64,000 nt of DNA from Nocardia sp. alder85J. GTDB taxonomy: Bacteria > Actinomycetota > Actinomycetes > Mycobacteriales > Mycobacteriaceae. The stretch lies in NCBI RefSeq assembly GCF_020176955.2, contig NZ_JAIUCZ020000001.1, positions 186,001-250,000 on the forward strand, read 5' to 3'. Positions 54,039 to 61,222 of the stretch are shown piece after piece; the first letter of the stretch is position 1, and every line of letters starts with the position of its first letter. A program made the translations under genes and the position numbers. Under the pieces are notes generated by a model. It saw only the letters and a list, made by a program, of their open reading frames with translations. It was not told the origin of the DNA and made no database searches.

Positions 54039-54541
54039 GCGGACCCCGGCGGTGGCTGGGGCAGCCGGTCGGTTTCGGTGGCGTTCACCGTCTGGATGTG
54101 GTCGCCGGTGGTGACGTCACGGCCGGCCTGGATGATGGTGTTGCCGTCGCCGTTCACCGTGGTGGACCCGGCGCCCGGCGCGTTCAGCAGTGTGCGCAGT
54201 TCCCGCAGCACCTGCGCGGAATCGACTCGGGTGGCGTCGATGTCGATGCGGGTGCCGTCGCTGCGGGTGAGGGTGATCCGGACGTCCGAGCGGCGGTAGG
54301 TCAGGTACGACGTCAATGAGCGCAGGAGTGCGGAGCCGATTCCGCTGGTGCCGAGGCCGACTCGCAGCCCCTCGGTCACGCCGCCGCTCATCTGCCCTTC
54401 GACGGGCCGCGCGGAGACCGGCTGTACCCGGCCGCGCAGGTCGTCGTCGTGGTCGAACCAGTCCAGCAGCGCGAACAATGCGTCGGGGCCGCCGTCGACC
54501 CGCATCGTCAACTCCGGATTCCCCTCTGGCACAGCAACCAT
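54035..54541 (-). CDS. EACC1-like effector-associated protein with amyloid-motif-like tail
   Basis: The 168-residue protein has an N-terminal domain (1-120) with SGGVTEGLRVGLGTSGIGSA, LLRSLTSYLTYRRSDVRITL and TRSDGTRIDIDATRVDSAQV. This is typical of effector-associated constant component 1 (EACC1), a small adaptor in NTP-dependent conflict systems. The tail (128-153) reads TTVNGDGNTIIQAGRDVTTG and resembles RHIM-like/BASS amyloid signalling motifs (GxxNxxxQAG). A Pro-rich end follows. It may nucleate assembly with an effector bearing a matching motif. EACC1 assignment is from memory of the family; the amyloid idea is inference. Confidence 0.72.
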   Translation of the reverse strand: MVAVPEGNPELTMRVDGGPDALFALLDWFDHDDDLRGRVQPVSARPVEGQMSGGVTEGLRVGLGTSGIGSALLRSLTSYLTYRRSDVRITLTRSDGTRIDIDATRVDSAQVLRELRTLLNAPGAGSTTVNGDGNTIIQAGRDVTTGDHIQTVNATETDRLPQPPPGSA

Positions 54542-54616
54542 CCTGCCCCAGCTGTCCGGCGATGTCCCCTCGATCCGGGATCTCGCCGGGTGCGGATCGA
54601 GCAGGCAACAGGCAAC

Positions 54617-55390
54617 TCACCAGTCGAGCGCGTGCTCCGGCTGGCAGACGTCCAGGGGAGAGGGCAGATATCGGACGATGGCGTCCAGCAGCGGTGCGAC
54701 ATCCTCGTCGGACCGGCCCGCATCGCACAGCACCGGTACCGCGTCGCCGACGCGGGTGAGGCGCCGGATCCGGTCGTGCAACTGCGCGGGCGGGATCCGG
54801 CGCAACCCGGGAATGCCCGATTCCGCCGCGTCCTGCTCCACCACGGCCGCTGTGAGCCGGCGATATTGCTGCTGGGCGAACTCCCGCCGGCTCCCGTGGA
54901 ACTCGGCGGCCATCGCGTCGGCCGCCCACATCGAGACCAGATCGAGTACGCCCTCGAACCCGGCGCCGCGGCCGAGCGGCAGCTGCACCGTCAACGGCAC
55001 CGCCCCGCGGATATCGGCGATCGCGCGCACACAGCCGGGGAAGTCGGCGGCGGGCCGATCGACCCCGGTCACCAGGCACAACCGTGCGACCTGGTGATCG
55101 TCGGCCACCCGCAGCATCGCCTCGAGCCGCGGCGCCCGCGGCACGGCCGCGTCCAGCACGGCGACCACCCCGTCGGCCACCCGGATGGCGCGCTCCAGTT
55201 CCGCGAGGGGAGCGCGGCTCGACAGCTCGGCGAGCCGCACCGTGTGTTCGAACCCGTTCAGTTCCCAAGTTCCGGATCCGGTCCCGGCGAGACGCCGGCC
55301 CAGACGCCGGACCACCGCTGCCGTCCCGTCCGGTTCCCCGAGCACCGTCGCATTGCGGATCGACTGGGGGTCAATGGGTTCGGTGTCCAT
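54617..55390 (-). CDS. EF-G-derived protein lacking GTP-binding motifs
   Basis: The 257-residue protein aligns by eye with the G domain of elongation factor G: AELERAIRVADGVVAVLDAA matches the region after DTPGH, DHQVARLCLVTGVDRPAADF matches the NKMDR segment, and AVPLTVQLPLGRGAGFEGVL matches VPVQLPIG. VLDLVSMWAADAMAAEFHGS also fits. The P-loop is gone, DTPGH is replaced by AELSSRAP, and NKxD by TGVD, so GTP binding is unlikely. No domains II-V are present. It could be a decoy or ribosome- or factor-binding regulator. It is next to EACC1/HAD but separated by 75 bases. Confidence 0.72.
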   Translation of the reverse strand: MDTEPIDPQSIRNATVLGEPDGTAAVVRRLGRRLAGTGSGTWELNGFEHTVRLAELSSRAPLAELERAIRVADGVVAVLDAAVPRAPRLEAMLRVADDHQVARLCLVTGVDRPAADFPGCVRAIADIRGAVPLTVQLPLGRGAGFEGVLDLVSMWAADAMAAEFHGSRREFAQQQYRRLTAAVVEQDAAESGIPGLRRIPPAQLHDRIRRLTRVGDAVPVLCDAGRSDEDVAPLLDAIVRYLPSPLDVCQPEHALDW

Positions 55391-55481
55391 CGTCGTGGTG
55401 GTGCTCCCGGTCGATTCGAGTGCCTCGGCGCCTCACGGTACCGCTCCCGGTGGATCCGCGAGGCGGATTGCCGTTCCAAAA

Positions 55482-55500
55482 TAGAACGTGTTCCTATACC
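55482..55500 (+). promoter_or_regulatory. KstR-like palindrome and -10 of DUF35/thiolase unit
   Basis: TAGAACGTGTTCCTA (55482-55496) has AGAAC/GTTC arms and fits the KstR pattern TnnAACnnGTTnnA except for the last base. It overlaps a -10-like TATACC (55495-55500), which ends nine bases before the GTG start, so the mRNA would be nearly leaderless. Lipid-catabolism control is inferred from this and the gene content. Confidence 0.45.
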
Positions 55501-55509
55501 GTCGGGGGT

Positions 55510-55956
55510 GTGCAGAAAGAACAACGCCCGGCGGTGGCAGACTGGTTCACTGCGGTCGACGACTCGGTGCGTCTCGTGGGTAGCCGCTGCAATGCCTGCG
55601 GCACACCGTATTTCCCGCGGAACACACTGGCCTGCCGCAATCCGCAGTGCGCCGGTCCGAAGGACGGCTCCGAACTGGCCGAGTACCTGTTCTCGACGCG
55701 TGGCCGGATCTGGTCGTACGCCGACGCCCGGTACAAGCCACCCCCGCCCTACGTCTCGGCCGACCCGTTCGAGCCGTATGTCGTGGTGGCGGTCGAACTC
55801 GAGGTCGAGCAGATGGTGATCCTCGGCCAGCTCGCCCGCGGTTTCACGGTCGAGGACCTGGCCGTCGGCATGCCGGTCGAACTGACCCTCGGCGTGCTGT
55901 ACGAGGACGAGGAAGCGGAACACACGGTGTGGATGTGGAGGCCCGTCGATGCCTGA
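55510..55956 (+). CDS. DUF35 (zinc-ribbon OB-fold) acyl-CoA-associated protein
   Basis: The 148-residue protein has a rubredoxin-like zinc ribbon with Cys27, Cys30, Cys42 and Cys47 (RCNACGTPYFPRNTLACRNP), then an OB-fold: GRIWSYADARYKPPPPYVSA and MVILGQLARGFTVEDLAVGM. DUF35 proteins partner with thiolase-like enzymes in steroid and polyketide pathways and are needed for their stability and activity. The start is GTG 55510. The thiolase gene begins inside its last codons (8-base overlap), so the two are made together. Confidence 0.88.
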   Translation: MQKEQRPAVADWFTAVDDSVRLVGSRCNACGTPYFPRNTLACRNPQCAGPKDGSELAEYLFSTRGRIWSYADARYKPPPPYVSADPFEPYVVVAVELEVEQMVILGQLARGFTVEDLAVGMPVELTLGVLYEDEEAEHTVWMWRPVDA

Positions 55957-57148
55957 GCACGATCGCGATATCGCCGTCCTCGGCGCGGGCATGCACCAAT
56001 GGGGCAAATGGGGACGCAGTTTCATCGAATACGGCCTGGTCGCGGCACGGGCCGCCCTGGCCGACGCCGGCGTGGACCACCGCGACGTCGGTTACATCGC
56101 CGGCGCGGACACGATCCGCAACGGCTATCCCGGCTTCATCGCCGGTTCGACCTTCGCTCAGGCGCTGGGCTGGTCGGGCGCGCGGATCTCGAGCAGTTAC
56201 GCGGCCTGCGCCTCCGGTGCCCAGGCCATCGCGAATGCCCGCGCCCAGATCCTCGCCGGACTGACCGATGTCGCCCTGGTGGTCGGCGCCGACGCCACCC
56301 CGAAGGGTTTCTTCCAGCCGGTCGGCGGCGAACGCCGCGATGATCCCGACTGGCTGCGCTTCCACCTGCTCGGCGCCACCAACCCCCTCTACTTCGCCCT
56401 CTACGCCCGTCGCCGGATGGCTTTGCACGGCGCCACTCTCGACGATTTCGCCGCGGTCAAGGTGAAGAACGCCAGGCACGGCCTGAACAACCCGTATGCC
56501 CGCTACCGCAAAGAGGTGTCGGCGCAAGAGGTCGCCGCCTCGGCCATCGTCTCGGACCCGCTGCGCCTGCTCGACATCTGCGCCACCAGCGACGGCGGTG
56601 CGGCTCTGGTCCTGACCTCGATGGACTATGCCCGCCGCCACGGCATCGCCGACCCGGTCCGCATCCGCGGGCTCTCCACGGTCACCCCCACCTTCCCGAA
56701 AACCGTTCTCGACCTACCGGATTTCGCGACGGACTCCGCCGTGGCCGTGGCGCCCCCGCCGCACACCTTCCGCTCCGCCATCGCCCACGCCGCCTACGAG
56801 GAAGCCGGACTCGGCCCCGCCGACCTGTCCTTCGCCGAGGTCTACGACCTCTCCACCGCACTGGAACTGGACTGGTACGAGGACATCGGCCTCTGCGAGA
56901 CCGGCGGTGCCGAGGCGCTACTCCGCAGCGGCGCAACAACTCTCGGCGGCCACATCCCCGTGAACCCCAGCGGCGGCCTGGCCTGCTTCGGCGAAGCGAT
57001 CCCCGCCCAGGCGATCGCCCAGATCTGCGAACTCACCTGGCAGCTGCGCGGGCAAGCCGACGACCGCCAGGTGGCGAATGCCCGCGCCGGAATTGCGGTG
57101 AACCAGGGCCTGTTCGGCCACGGCTCGGCCATCATCGCCACCCGCTGA
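55949..57148 (+). CDS. thiolase-family / lipid-transfer protein (Ltp-like)
   Basis: The 399-residue protein has a thiolase fold: DIAVLGAGMHQWGKWGRSFI, the reactive Cys87 in SSYAACASGAQAIANARAQI, and NPSGGLACFGEAIPAQAIAQ at the end. The C-terminal GHP found in true thiolases is replaced by GEAIP, so classical thiolysis is doubtful. Such proteins paired with DUF35 include the Ltp2-type retro-aldolases of steroid side-chain degradation, which lack the thiolase His/Cys set. I think an aldolase or thioesterase-like role on a steroid or lipid-CoA is likely. Regulation by KstR is suggested by the upstream palindrome. Confidence 0.85.
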   Translation: MPEHDRDIAVLGAGMHQWGKWGRSFIEYGLVAARAALADAGVDHRDVGYIAGADTIRNGYPGFIAGSTFAQALGWSGARISSSYAACASGAQAIANARAQILAGLTDVALVVGADATPKGFFQPVGGERRDDPDWLRFHLLGATNPLYFALYARRRMALHGATLDDFAAVKVKNARHGLNNPYARYRKEVSAQEVAASAIVSDPLRLLDICATSDGGAALVLTSMDYARRHGIADPVRIRGLSTVTPTFPKTVLDLPDFATDSAVAVAPPPHTFRSAIAHAAYEEAGLGPADLSFAEVYDLSTALELDWYEDIGLCETGGAEALLRSGATTLGGHIPVNPSGGLACFGEAIPAQAIAQICELTWQLRGQADDRQVANARAGIAVNQGLFGHGSAIIATR

Positions 57149-57162
57149 GCGGAGACGCCGGG

Positions 57163-57193
57163 ACGCACCGGCCGGCAGCATGGGCCGGTGCGT
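57163..57193. terminator. hairpin terminator after the thiolase
   Basis: ACGCACCGGCC (57163-57173) pairs perfectly with GGCCGGTGCGT (57183-57193) around a 9-base loop. It lies 15 bases after the thiolase stop, before the convergent phosphatase gene at 57273. It is the clear end of the DUF35/thiolase unit. Confidence 0.75.
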
Positions 57194-57272
57194 TCGCCGG
57201 TCTCGACGAATGCCGGGAAGTACGTGACCGCCGCCGTGGCGACCGAGATCGCCCGCCTGCCGCGCCGCGTTC

Positions 57273-57887
57273 CTACCCGTCGAGATGAGAGTTGTCGACG
57301 CGCACAATATTCGGCCCCGGATAGCCCAACTCGACGATAACGCCGTTGTCGATCGGATTCGCCTCGTGGTAGGCGTGGAACGCGCTCATCCCCGCCGAAC
57401 TGCGCTCGTGCTTCCCGAGCACGACATACAGCACGGCCCGCAGAAAAGTACCGTGACTGAACACCGCGATCAACCCATCGGGTTGTGCCGCAAGATCATC
57501 CAGCAATGCTTCGGCCCGATCGAGCAGATCGAAGAACGACTCCTTCCCCGGATGCCGCTCGAACGGGTCGGCGCGCTCCCAATAGGCGGCCAGATGCGGC
57601 GCCAGCGATTCCGTGGTGACCACATCGTCGGCGAAACCCGGCAGAAAGCGGAACTCCTGCACCGCCCACTGCTCCCGCCGCACACCCGGAAACCGCTCGA
57701 TCGTCGGCTGCGCGGTCTGCTGCGCCCGCCGCAACGGCGACACGACGATCAAACTCGGTGCGACGTCGAACGCCCCGGCCACCCGGCGCGCCTGCTCATG
57801 CCCCCGAGCGGTGAGCGGCGTGGTGCCGCCGCTCGACGGCAACCCGATATTCCCCTCACTCTCCCCGTGCCGAATCAGCCGAACCAT
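57273..57887 (-). CDS. histidine phosphatase family protein
   Basis: The 204-residue protein starts at ATG 57887 with MVRLIRHGESEGN, where the histidine of RHGE is phosphorylated in catalysis. SPLRRAQQTAQPTIERFPG and the second histidine in AVFSHGTFLRAVLYVVLG complete the site. This is the phosphoglycerate mutase-like fold; bacterial members are phosphatases of small molecules or phosphoproteins. The substrate is unknown. The ribosome site is weak. The gene for a 47-residue conserved protein precedes it by 35 bases on the same strand. Confidence 0.88.
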   Translation of the reverse strand: MVRLIRHGESEGNIGLPSSGGTTPLTARGHEQARRVAGAFDVAPSLIVVSPLRRAQQTAQPTIERFPGVRREQWAVQEFRFLPGFADDVVTTESLAPHLAAYWERADPFERHPGKESFFDLLDRAEALLDDLAAQPDGLIAVFSHGTFLRAVLYVVLGKHERSSAGMSAFHAYHEANPIDNGVIVELGYPGPNIVRVDNSHLDG

Positions 57888-57922
57888 CTTGTCGCCCAAC
57901 GGATGTCCCCTCCACTCGCTGT

Positions 57923-58066
57923 TTATCCCACCGCTCCGATCACCCGGCGAATCCGCTCGATCCGCCGAATGCTCTTCCGCGACCCCTTGTCGTTCTCCCC
58001 GTAGTCGTTCCGCCGATCCCGGACACAACTGACGGCCTTCTTCTCCTGCGGACTCCGCCGAACCAC
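57923..58066 (-). CDS. small conserved basic protein
   Basis: The 47-residue protein starts at GTG 58066 behind GGAGGGGAGG. It reads VVRRSPQEKKAVSCVRDRRN then DYGENDKGSRKSIRRIERIR, matching a widespread actinobacterial family with the core QEKKA..Y.KDRRN.YGENDK.SR. It is very basic and probably binds nucleic acid, perhaps ribosomal RNA. It would be missed by length filters. It lies upstream of the histidine phosphatase. Confidence 0.8.
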   Translation of the reverse strand: MVRRSPQEKKAVSCVRDRRNDYGENDKGSRKSIRRIERIRRVIGAVG

Positions 58067-58253
58067 GCCCACCTCCCCTCCAACGCCAGTACAGGCTACG
58101 TCCCCGACCACTCCGCCACACCTCATTTTTCCTCGGGCGGAAGCCGATAGCCGATCCGGATCAATCTTCGACCCAGGTCAGCTGTGGACAGCCGCCGACC
58201 ATGGCACCGGAAGGCGGGCCGCATGATCCGGCGATTCGGCGCATGCTGGTGCT

Positions 58254-58865
58254 GTGGTGCCACCGCCGTTCATGTCCGGCTCCGCGGAGTCCCTCGAAGC
58301 CATCGTGGCCGAGCTGCGTGGTCGGCGTCTCGCCGATGTCACCTACTACCCGTTGACCATCGGCGATGACGGCGAGCTGGCGGGGGAGTGGGATTTCGGG
58401 GACTGGCACGAACCGACGATGGGTATCGAGCTGATCTTCCGCAGTGGCCACCGCTACTCGGCGATCTGGAACAACACCTTCGGTGAGTACGGACTCGAGA
58501 TCTTCCCGAAGCCGATGTCCGGCTTCCTGCTCATCGCCCCCGGAGGCAGTGTGGCGGTGCCGGTATCGGACCATCCGGACTGGGCCGGATTGATCGGCAA
58601 GAAGGTCATCGCCGCCGATATCTCCTGGAACCACGATCCTGGCACCGCGGTCCGAGTGCCGTCGGCCATCCGGCTCGGCTTTCGGGAAGCTACGGTCTGG
58701 ATCGCCGCGGGCCGCTCGGCCGGCAGCGGCCCGGCAGCGACTTTCCGGCTGGGCACCGACGATGTCATGGTTGTCTTCAGCCCGGAGATGAGCTTGCGGG
58801 CAGGAATCCCGGAAGTCGCCGATCGAACATCGGGCGACCGACCGGTCCGGTCGAACTGGAGATGA
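58254..58865 (+). CDS. hypothetical protein
   Basis: The 203-residue protein is of unknown function. The first GTG is at 58254; GTG 58257 and ATG 58272 are alternatives and none has a clear ribosome site. It includes VTYYPLTIGDDGELAGEWDF, GIELIFRSGHRYSAIWNNTF and GLEIFPKPMSGFLLIAPGGS, a beta-rich pattern. This kind of compact acidic beta protein occurs among immunity and phage-related proteins, but I cannot assign a family. It is a single gene between divergent and convergent neighbours. Confidence 0.6.
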   Translation: MVPPPFMSGSAESLEAIVAELRGRRLADVTYYPLTIGDDGELAGEWDFGDWHEPTMGIELIFRSGHRYSAIWNNTFGEYGLEIFPKPMSGFLLIAPGGSVAVPVSDHPDWAGLIGKKVIAADISWNHDPGTAVRVPSAIRLGFREATVWIAAGRSAGSGPAATFRLGTDDVMVVFSPEMSLRAGIPEVADRTSGDRPVRSNWR

Positions 58866-59054
58866 AATACGCACGGCGGCAATGATTCTCGCAGTGAAAC
58901 CGGCTCGGTGCGGGTGGCCCGGATGTTACCCTGGGATTCGCGGGGAGCTGAAAGTCGGGGGATTCCGATCGGAACGTGATCCTCGTGACCCCGAGTTTCG
59001 TTCCCGAGAGCAGCGAATCCGAATCCGGCAGTGGCGGTGGGTGATTCGCGAGGG

Positions 59055-59095
59055 CGCACCACGTTCGGTGTTGGATCGGTGCCGGGCGTGGTGCG
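59055..59095. terminator. weak hairpin between convergent genes
   Basis: CGCACCACG (59055-59063) and CGTGGTGCG (59087-59095) form a perfect 9-bp stem with a 23-base loop, between the hypothetical gene (stop 58865) and the methyltransferase (stop 59135). The rest of the 269-base gap holds no supported gene. Confidence 0.4.
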
Positions 59096-59134
59096 TCTGG
59101 CCGGGATGGGCTCTGCCGCAAGGTGATACGCGGA

Positions 59135-59761
59135 TCATTGTTTGCGTGCGCTGCCCACGACCATGGGTACGATGCTGGCCACTCGGGTCGGCATCCTGGT
59201 GTGTTCGATCTCCTCGATGTGGAAATCGGTTGCGGTGAGCAGTGATTCGAAATCTCGGTTGGCGTGGCAGCCGTCGGCGAGGCGGCGTTGCAGGGGGGTG
59301 ATCAGGTCCTGGAAGGTGGCGCGGACGCCGGTGCCGCGGACGTGTTCGTGGAACAGGAACTGCCCGCCGGGGCGCAGGACGCGGTGTACTTCGCGCAGGG
59401 CGCGGGCCGGGTCGCGGACCGAGCAGAACACCAGGGATGCGGTGACGGTGTCGAAGCTGGCTGCCGGGAAGTCCAGGTTGTGCGCGTCGCCGTCGACGAT
59501 GGAGGTCGTGGCGGGTGGGTCGGTGCGGGCCGCGAGCCGGGCGCGCAGCGCCGGATTCGGTTCCAGCAGGACGAGTGCGTCGAGATCGCGGGGGTAATGG
59601 GGGACGGAAACGCCGTTGCCGGCACCGATTTCGAGGGTGCGGCCGTGGGCTCGCGCGAGTTGGGTGCGGCGGACCTCGGCTTGGCCGGCCCGTTCGACGC
59701 GGGCCATGAAACCGGGGTACCAGCCGGCGAAGAAGCGTTGTCCGAAGGTTGCGGTGGTCAT
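59135..59761 (-). CDS. class I SAM-dependent methyltransferase (UbiE/COQ5-like)
   Basis: The 208-residue protein starts at ATG 59761. SAM motif I is in ARAHGRTLEIGAGNGVSVPH, with LVLLEPNPALRARL, the acidic IVDGDAHNLDFPAASFDTVT and VLRPGGQFLFHEHVRG, all standard Methyltransf_11 features. The N-terminal GQRFFAGWYPGFMARVER is typical of phospholipid or small-lipid methyltransferases in mycobacteria and relatives. The substrate is unknown. It diverges from the hydrolase-LuxR gene over a gap with a 13-bp inverted repeat. Confidence 0.87.
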   Translation of the reverse strand: MTTATFGQRFFAGWYPGFMARVERAGQAEVRRTQLARAHGRTLEIGAGNGVSVPHYPRDLDALVLLEPNPALRARLAARTDPPATTSIVDGDAHNLDFPAASFDTVTASLVFCSVRDPARALREVHRVLRPGGQFLFHEHVRGTGVRATFQDLITPLQRRLADGCHANRDFESLLTATDFHIEEIEHTRMPTRVASIVPMVVGSARKQ

Positions 59762-59801
59762 GACCGACGAGTCTGGTGGCCCGGGTGTGCCGGTGTCATG
59801 G

Positions 59802-59834
59802 CCGGTTCCGGCCATCCTGGGTGGCCGGAACCGG
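59802..59834. promoter_or_regulatory. 13-bp perfect inverted repeat in divergent gap
   Basis: CCGGTTCCGGCCA and TGGCCGGAACCGG flank a 7-base spacer TCCTGGG. It lies in the 148-base gap between the divergent methyltransferase and hydrolase-LuxR starts, where a terminator is not expected, so an operator is likelier. The LuxR-domain protein is a candidate binder. Confidence 0.5.
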
Positions 59835-59909
59835 TGATGCGCCGACGGTGTTCGGCACGATGTTCTGATGTCGTGGGAGACTTCGCGAGCGGCCGGTGGG
59901 AGGTGGGTC

Positions 59910-60956
59910 ATGTTGCGGGTCGAGGATCAGGTGGTCCGGCATGTGAAGACCGGTGGCGGGGATGTCGCCTACTCGGTGGTCGGCAATGGGCCCGCCTTGC
60001 TGATCGGCGGGTGGTGGTGCAGTCACCTGGCGCTCAACTGGGAGGATCCGCTGTTCCGGGCCTATCTGTCCGGCCTGGCGAGCCGGTTCGGTGTGATTCG
60101 CTACGACCAGCCCGGTCGTGGCATGTCCGGTGGCGGCGGGGCTCCGCTCGATCTGGACGGTGAGATCGCCGTGGTCACCGCTTTGATCGATGCGCTGGGG
60201 CTGGAGCGGGTGGCTGTGCTCGGGGCGTCCTCGGGTGCGGCGGTCGCCGCCGGGCTCGCGGCCCGGCTGCCCGGCCGGGTGCATCGGCTGGTGCTCTACG
60301 GTGCGTTCGCCCGCGGCGCGGATATCGCGCCGGACAGTGCGCGACAGGCCATGGTGCACACCATTTCCGCGCATTGGGGGCTCGGATCCCGGTTACTGGC
60401 CGATGTTTTCGTGCCCGGCGCCGACAGTGCCGAGCGTGAGCGGTTCGCCCAGTTCCAGCGGCTGTCCGCGACGGCCGAACAGGCCGCCGGGTCCCTGGCC
60501 GCCACCTATGACATCGACGCGACCGAGTACCTGGCGGCCGTCACCGTGCCGACGACGGTGCTGCATCGCCGGCAGGATCGCGCGGTGCCGTTCGCCCTCG
60601 GCGCCGATGTGGCGCGTCGCGTGCGCCGGGCGACCTTCGTCGAACTGCACGGTGAGGATCACTTCCCGTGGCGCGGGGACGCGGCCGCGGTCACCGGCGC
60701 GACCCTGCGCGGGCTCGGTCATCCGGTACCGCTGCGGCCCGTCCCGCCGGGCCCCGAGGCGGTGACCGGCCGGGAGCGGGAGATCCTGCGCCTGGTCTCG
60801 GAAGGACTCACCGACACCCAGATCGGCGAACGGCTGACCCTGAGCCCGCACACGGTCCACCGGCACATCGCCAACGCCCGGATCAAACTCGGTGTTCGCT
60901 CCCGGGCCGCTGCCGCTGCCGCCATCCGAGCGGATCGCCCCGACCGGATGCCCTGA
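59910..60956 (+). CDS. alpha/beta hydrolase - LuxR HTH fusion protein
   Basis: The 348-residue protein starts at ATG 59910 behind GGGAGG (an ATG at 59868 is possible). Residues 1-270 form an alpha/beta hydrolase: IRYDQPGRGMSGG, the nucleophile in AVLGASSGAAVAAGLAARLP, and FVELHGEDHFPWRGD with the catalytic histidine. The C-terminal 65 residues are a LuxR HTH: VTGREREILRLVSEGLTDTQ and IGERLTLSPHTVHRHIANAR. It probably senses or hydrolyses a small ester or lactone and controls transcription directly. No receiver domain is present. Confidence 0.9.
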   Translation: MLRVEDQVVRHVKTGGGDVAYSVVGNGPALLIGGWWCSHLALNWEDPLFRAYLSGLASRFGVIRYDQPGRGMSGGGGAPLDLDGEIAVVTALIDALGLERVAVLGASSGAAVAAGLAARLPGRVHRLVLYGAFARGADIAPDSARQAMVHTISAHWGLGSRLLADVFVPGADSAERERFAQFQRLSATAEQAAGSLAATYDIDATEYLAAVTVPTTVLHRRQDRAVPFALGADVARRVRRATFVELHGEDHFPWRGDAAAVTGATLRGLGHPVPLRPVPPGPEAVTGREREILRLVSEGLTDTQIGERLTLSPHTVHRHIANARIKLGVRSRAAAAAAIRADRPDRMP

Positions 60957-60970
60957 GCCCACACCCGTGC

Positions 60971-61120
60971 GGCCGGCCCCGACCGGATGCCCGTGTGCCT
61001 CCGTCGGTCCGGCCCGCCCCCGACCGGAAGCCGTGTGCCTCCGTCGGTCCGGCCCGCCCCCGACCGGAAGCCGTGTGCCTCCGTCGGTCCGGCCCGCCCC
61101 CGACCGGAAGCCGTGTGCCC
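60971..61120. repeat. 40-bp tandem repeat, about 3.7 copies
   Basis: A 40-base unit starting CCGTGTGCCTCCGTCGGTCC is repeated exactly at 60991, 61031 and 61071, with partial copies before (from 60971) and after (to 61120). Each unit contains GTCGG...CCGAC that can form a short hairpin. It fills the gap between convergent genes (stops at 60956 and 61223), so a role in terminating both is possible. Confidence 0.9.
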
Positions 61121-61222
61121 GTTGTCCATGCGGGCCGCGCCGGCCGGAATGCGTACGGTCGCGGCGTCCACGACTACCGATGACAGGGTGCCGGACCGGA
61201 CGAGAGTCGCCCGGGCGAAAAC

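Noticed and set aside
60971..61120. Possible CRISPR array
   Set aside because: The 40-bp units are contiguous with no unique spacers, and no cas genes are present.
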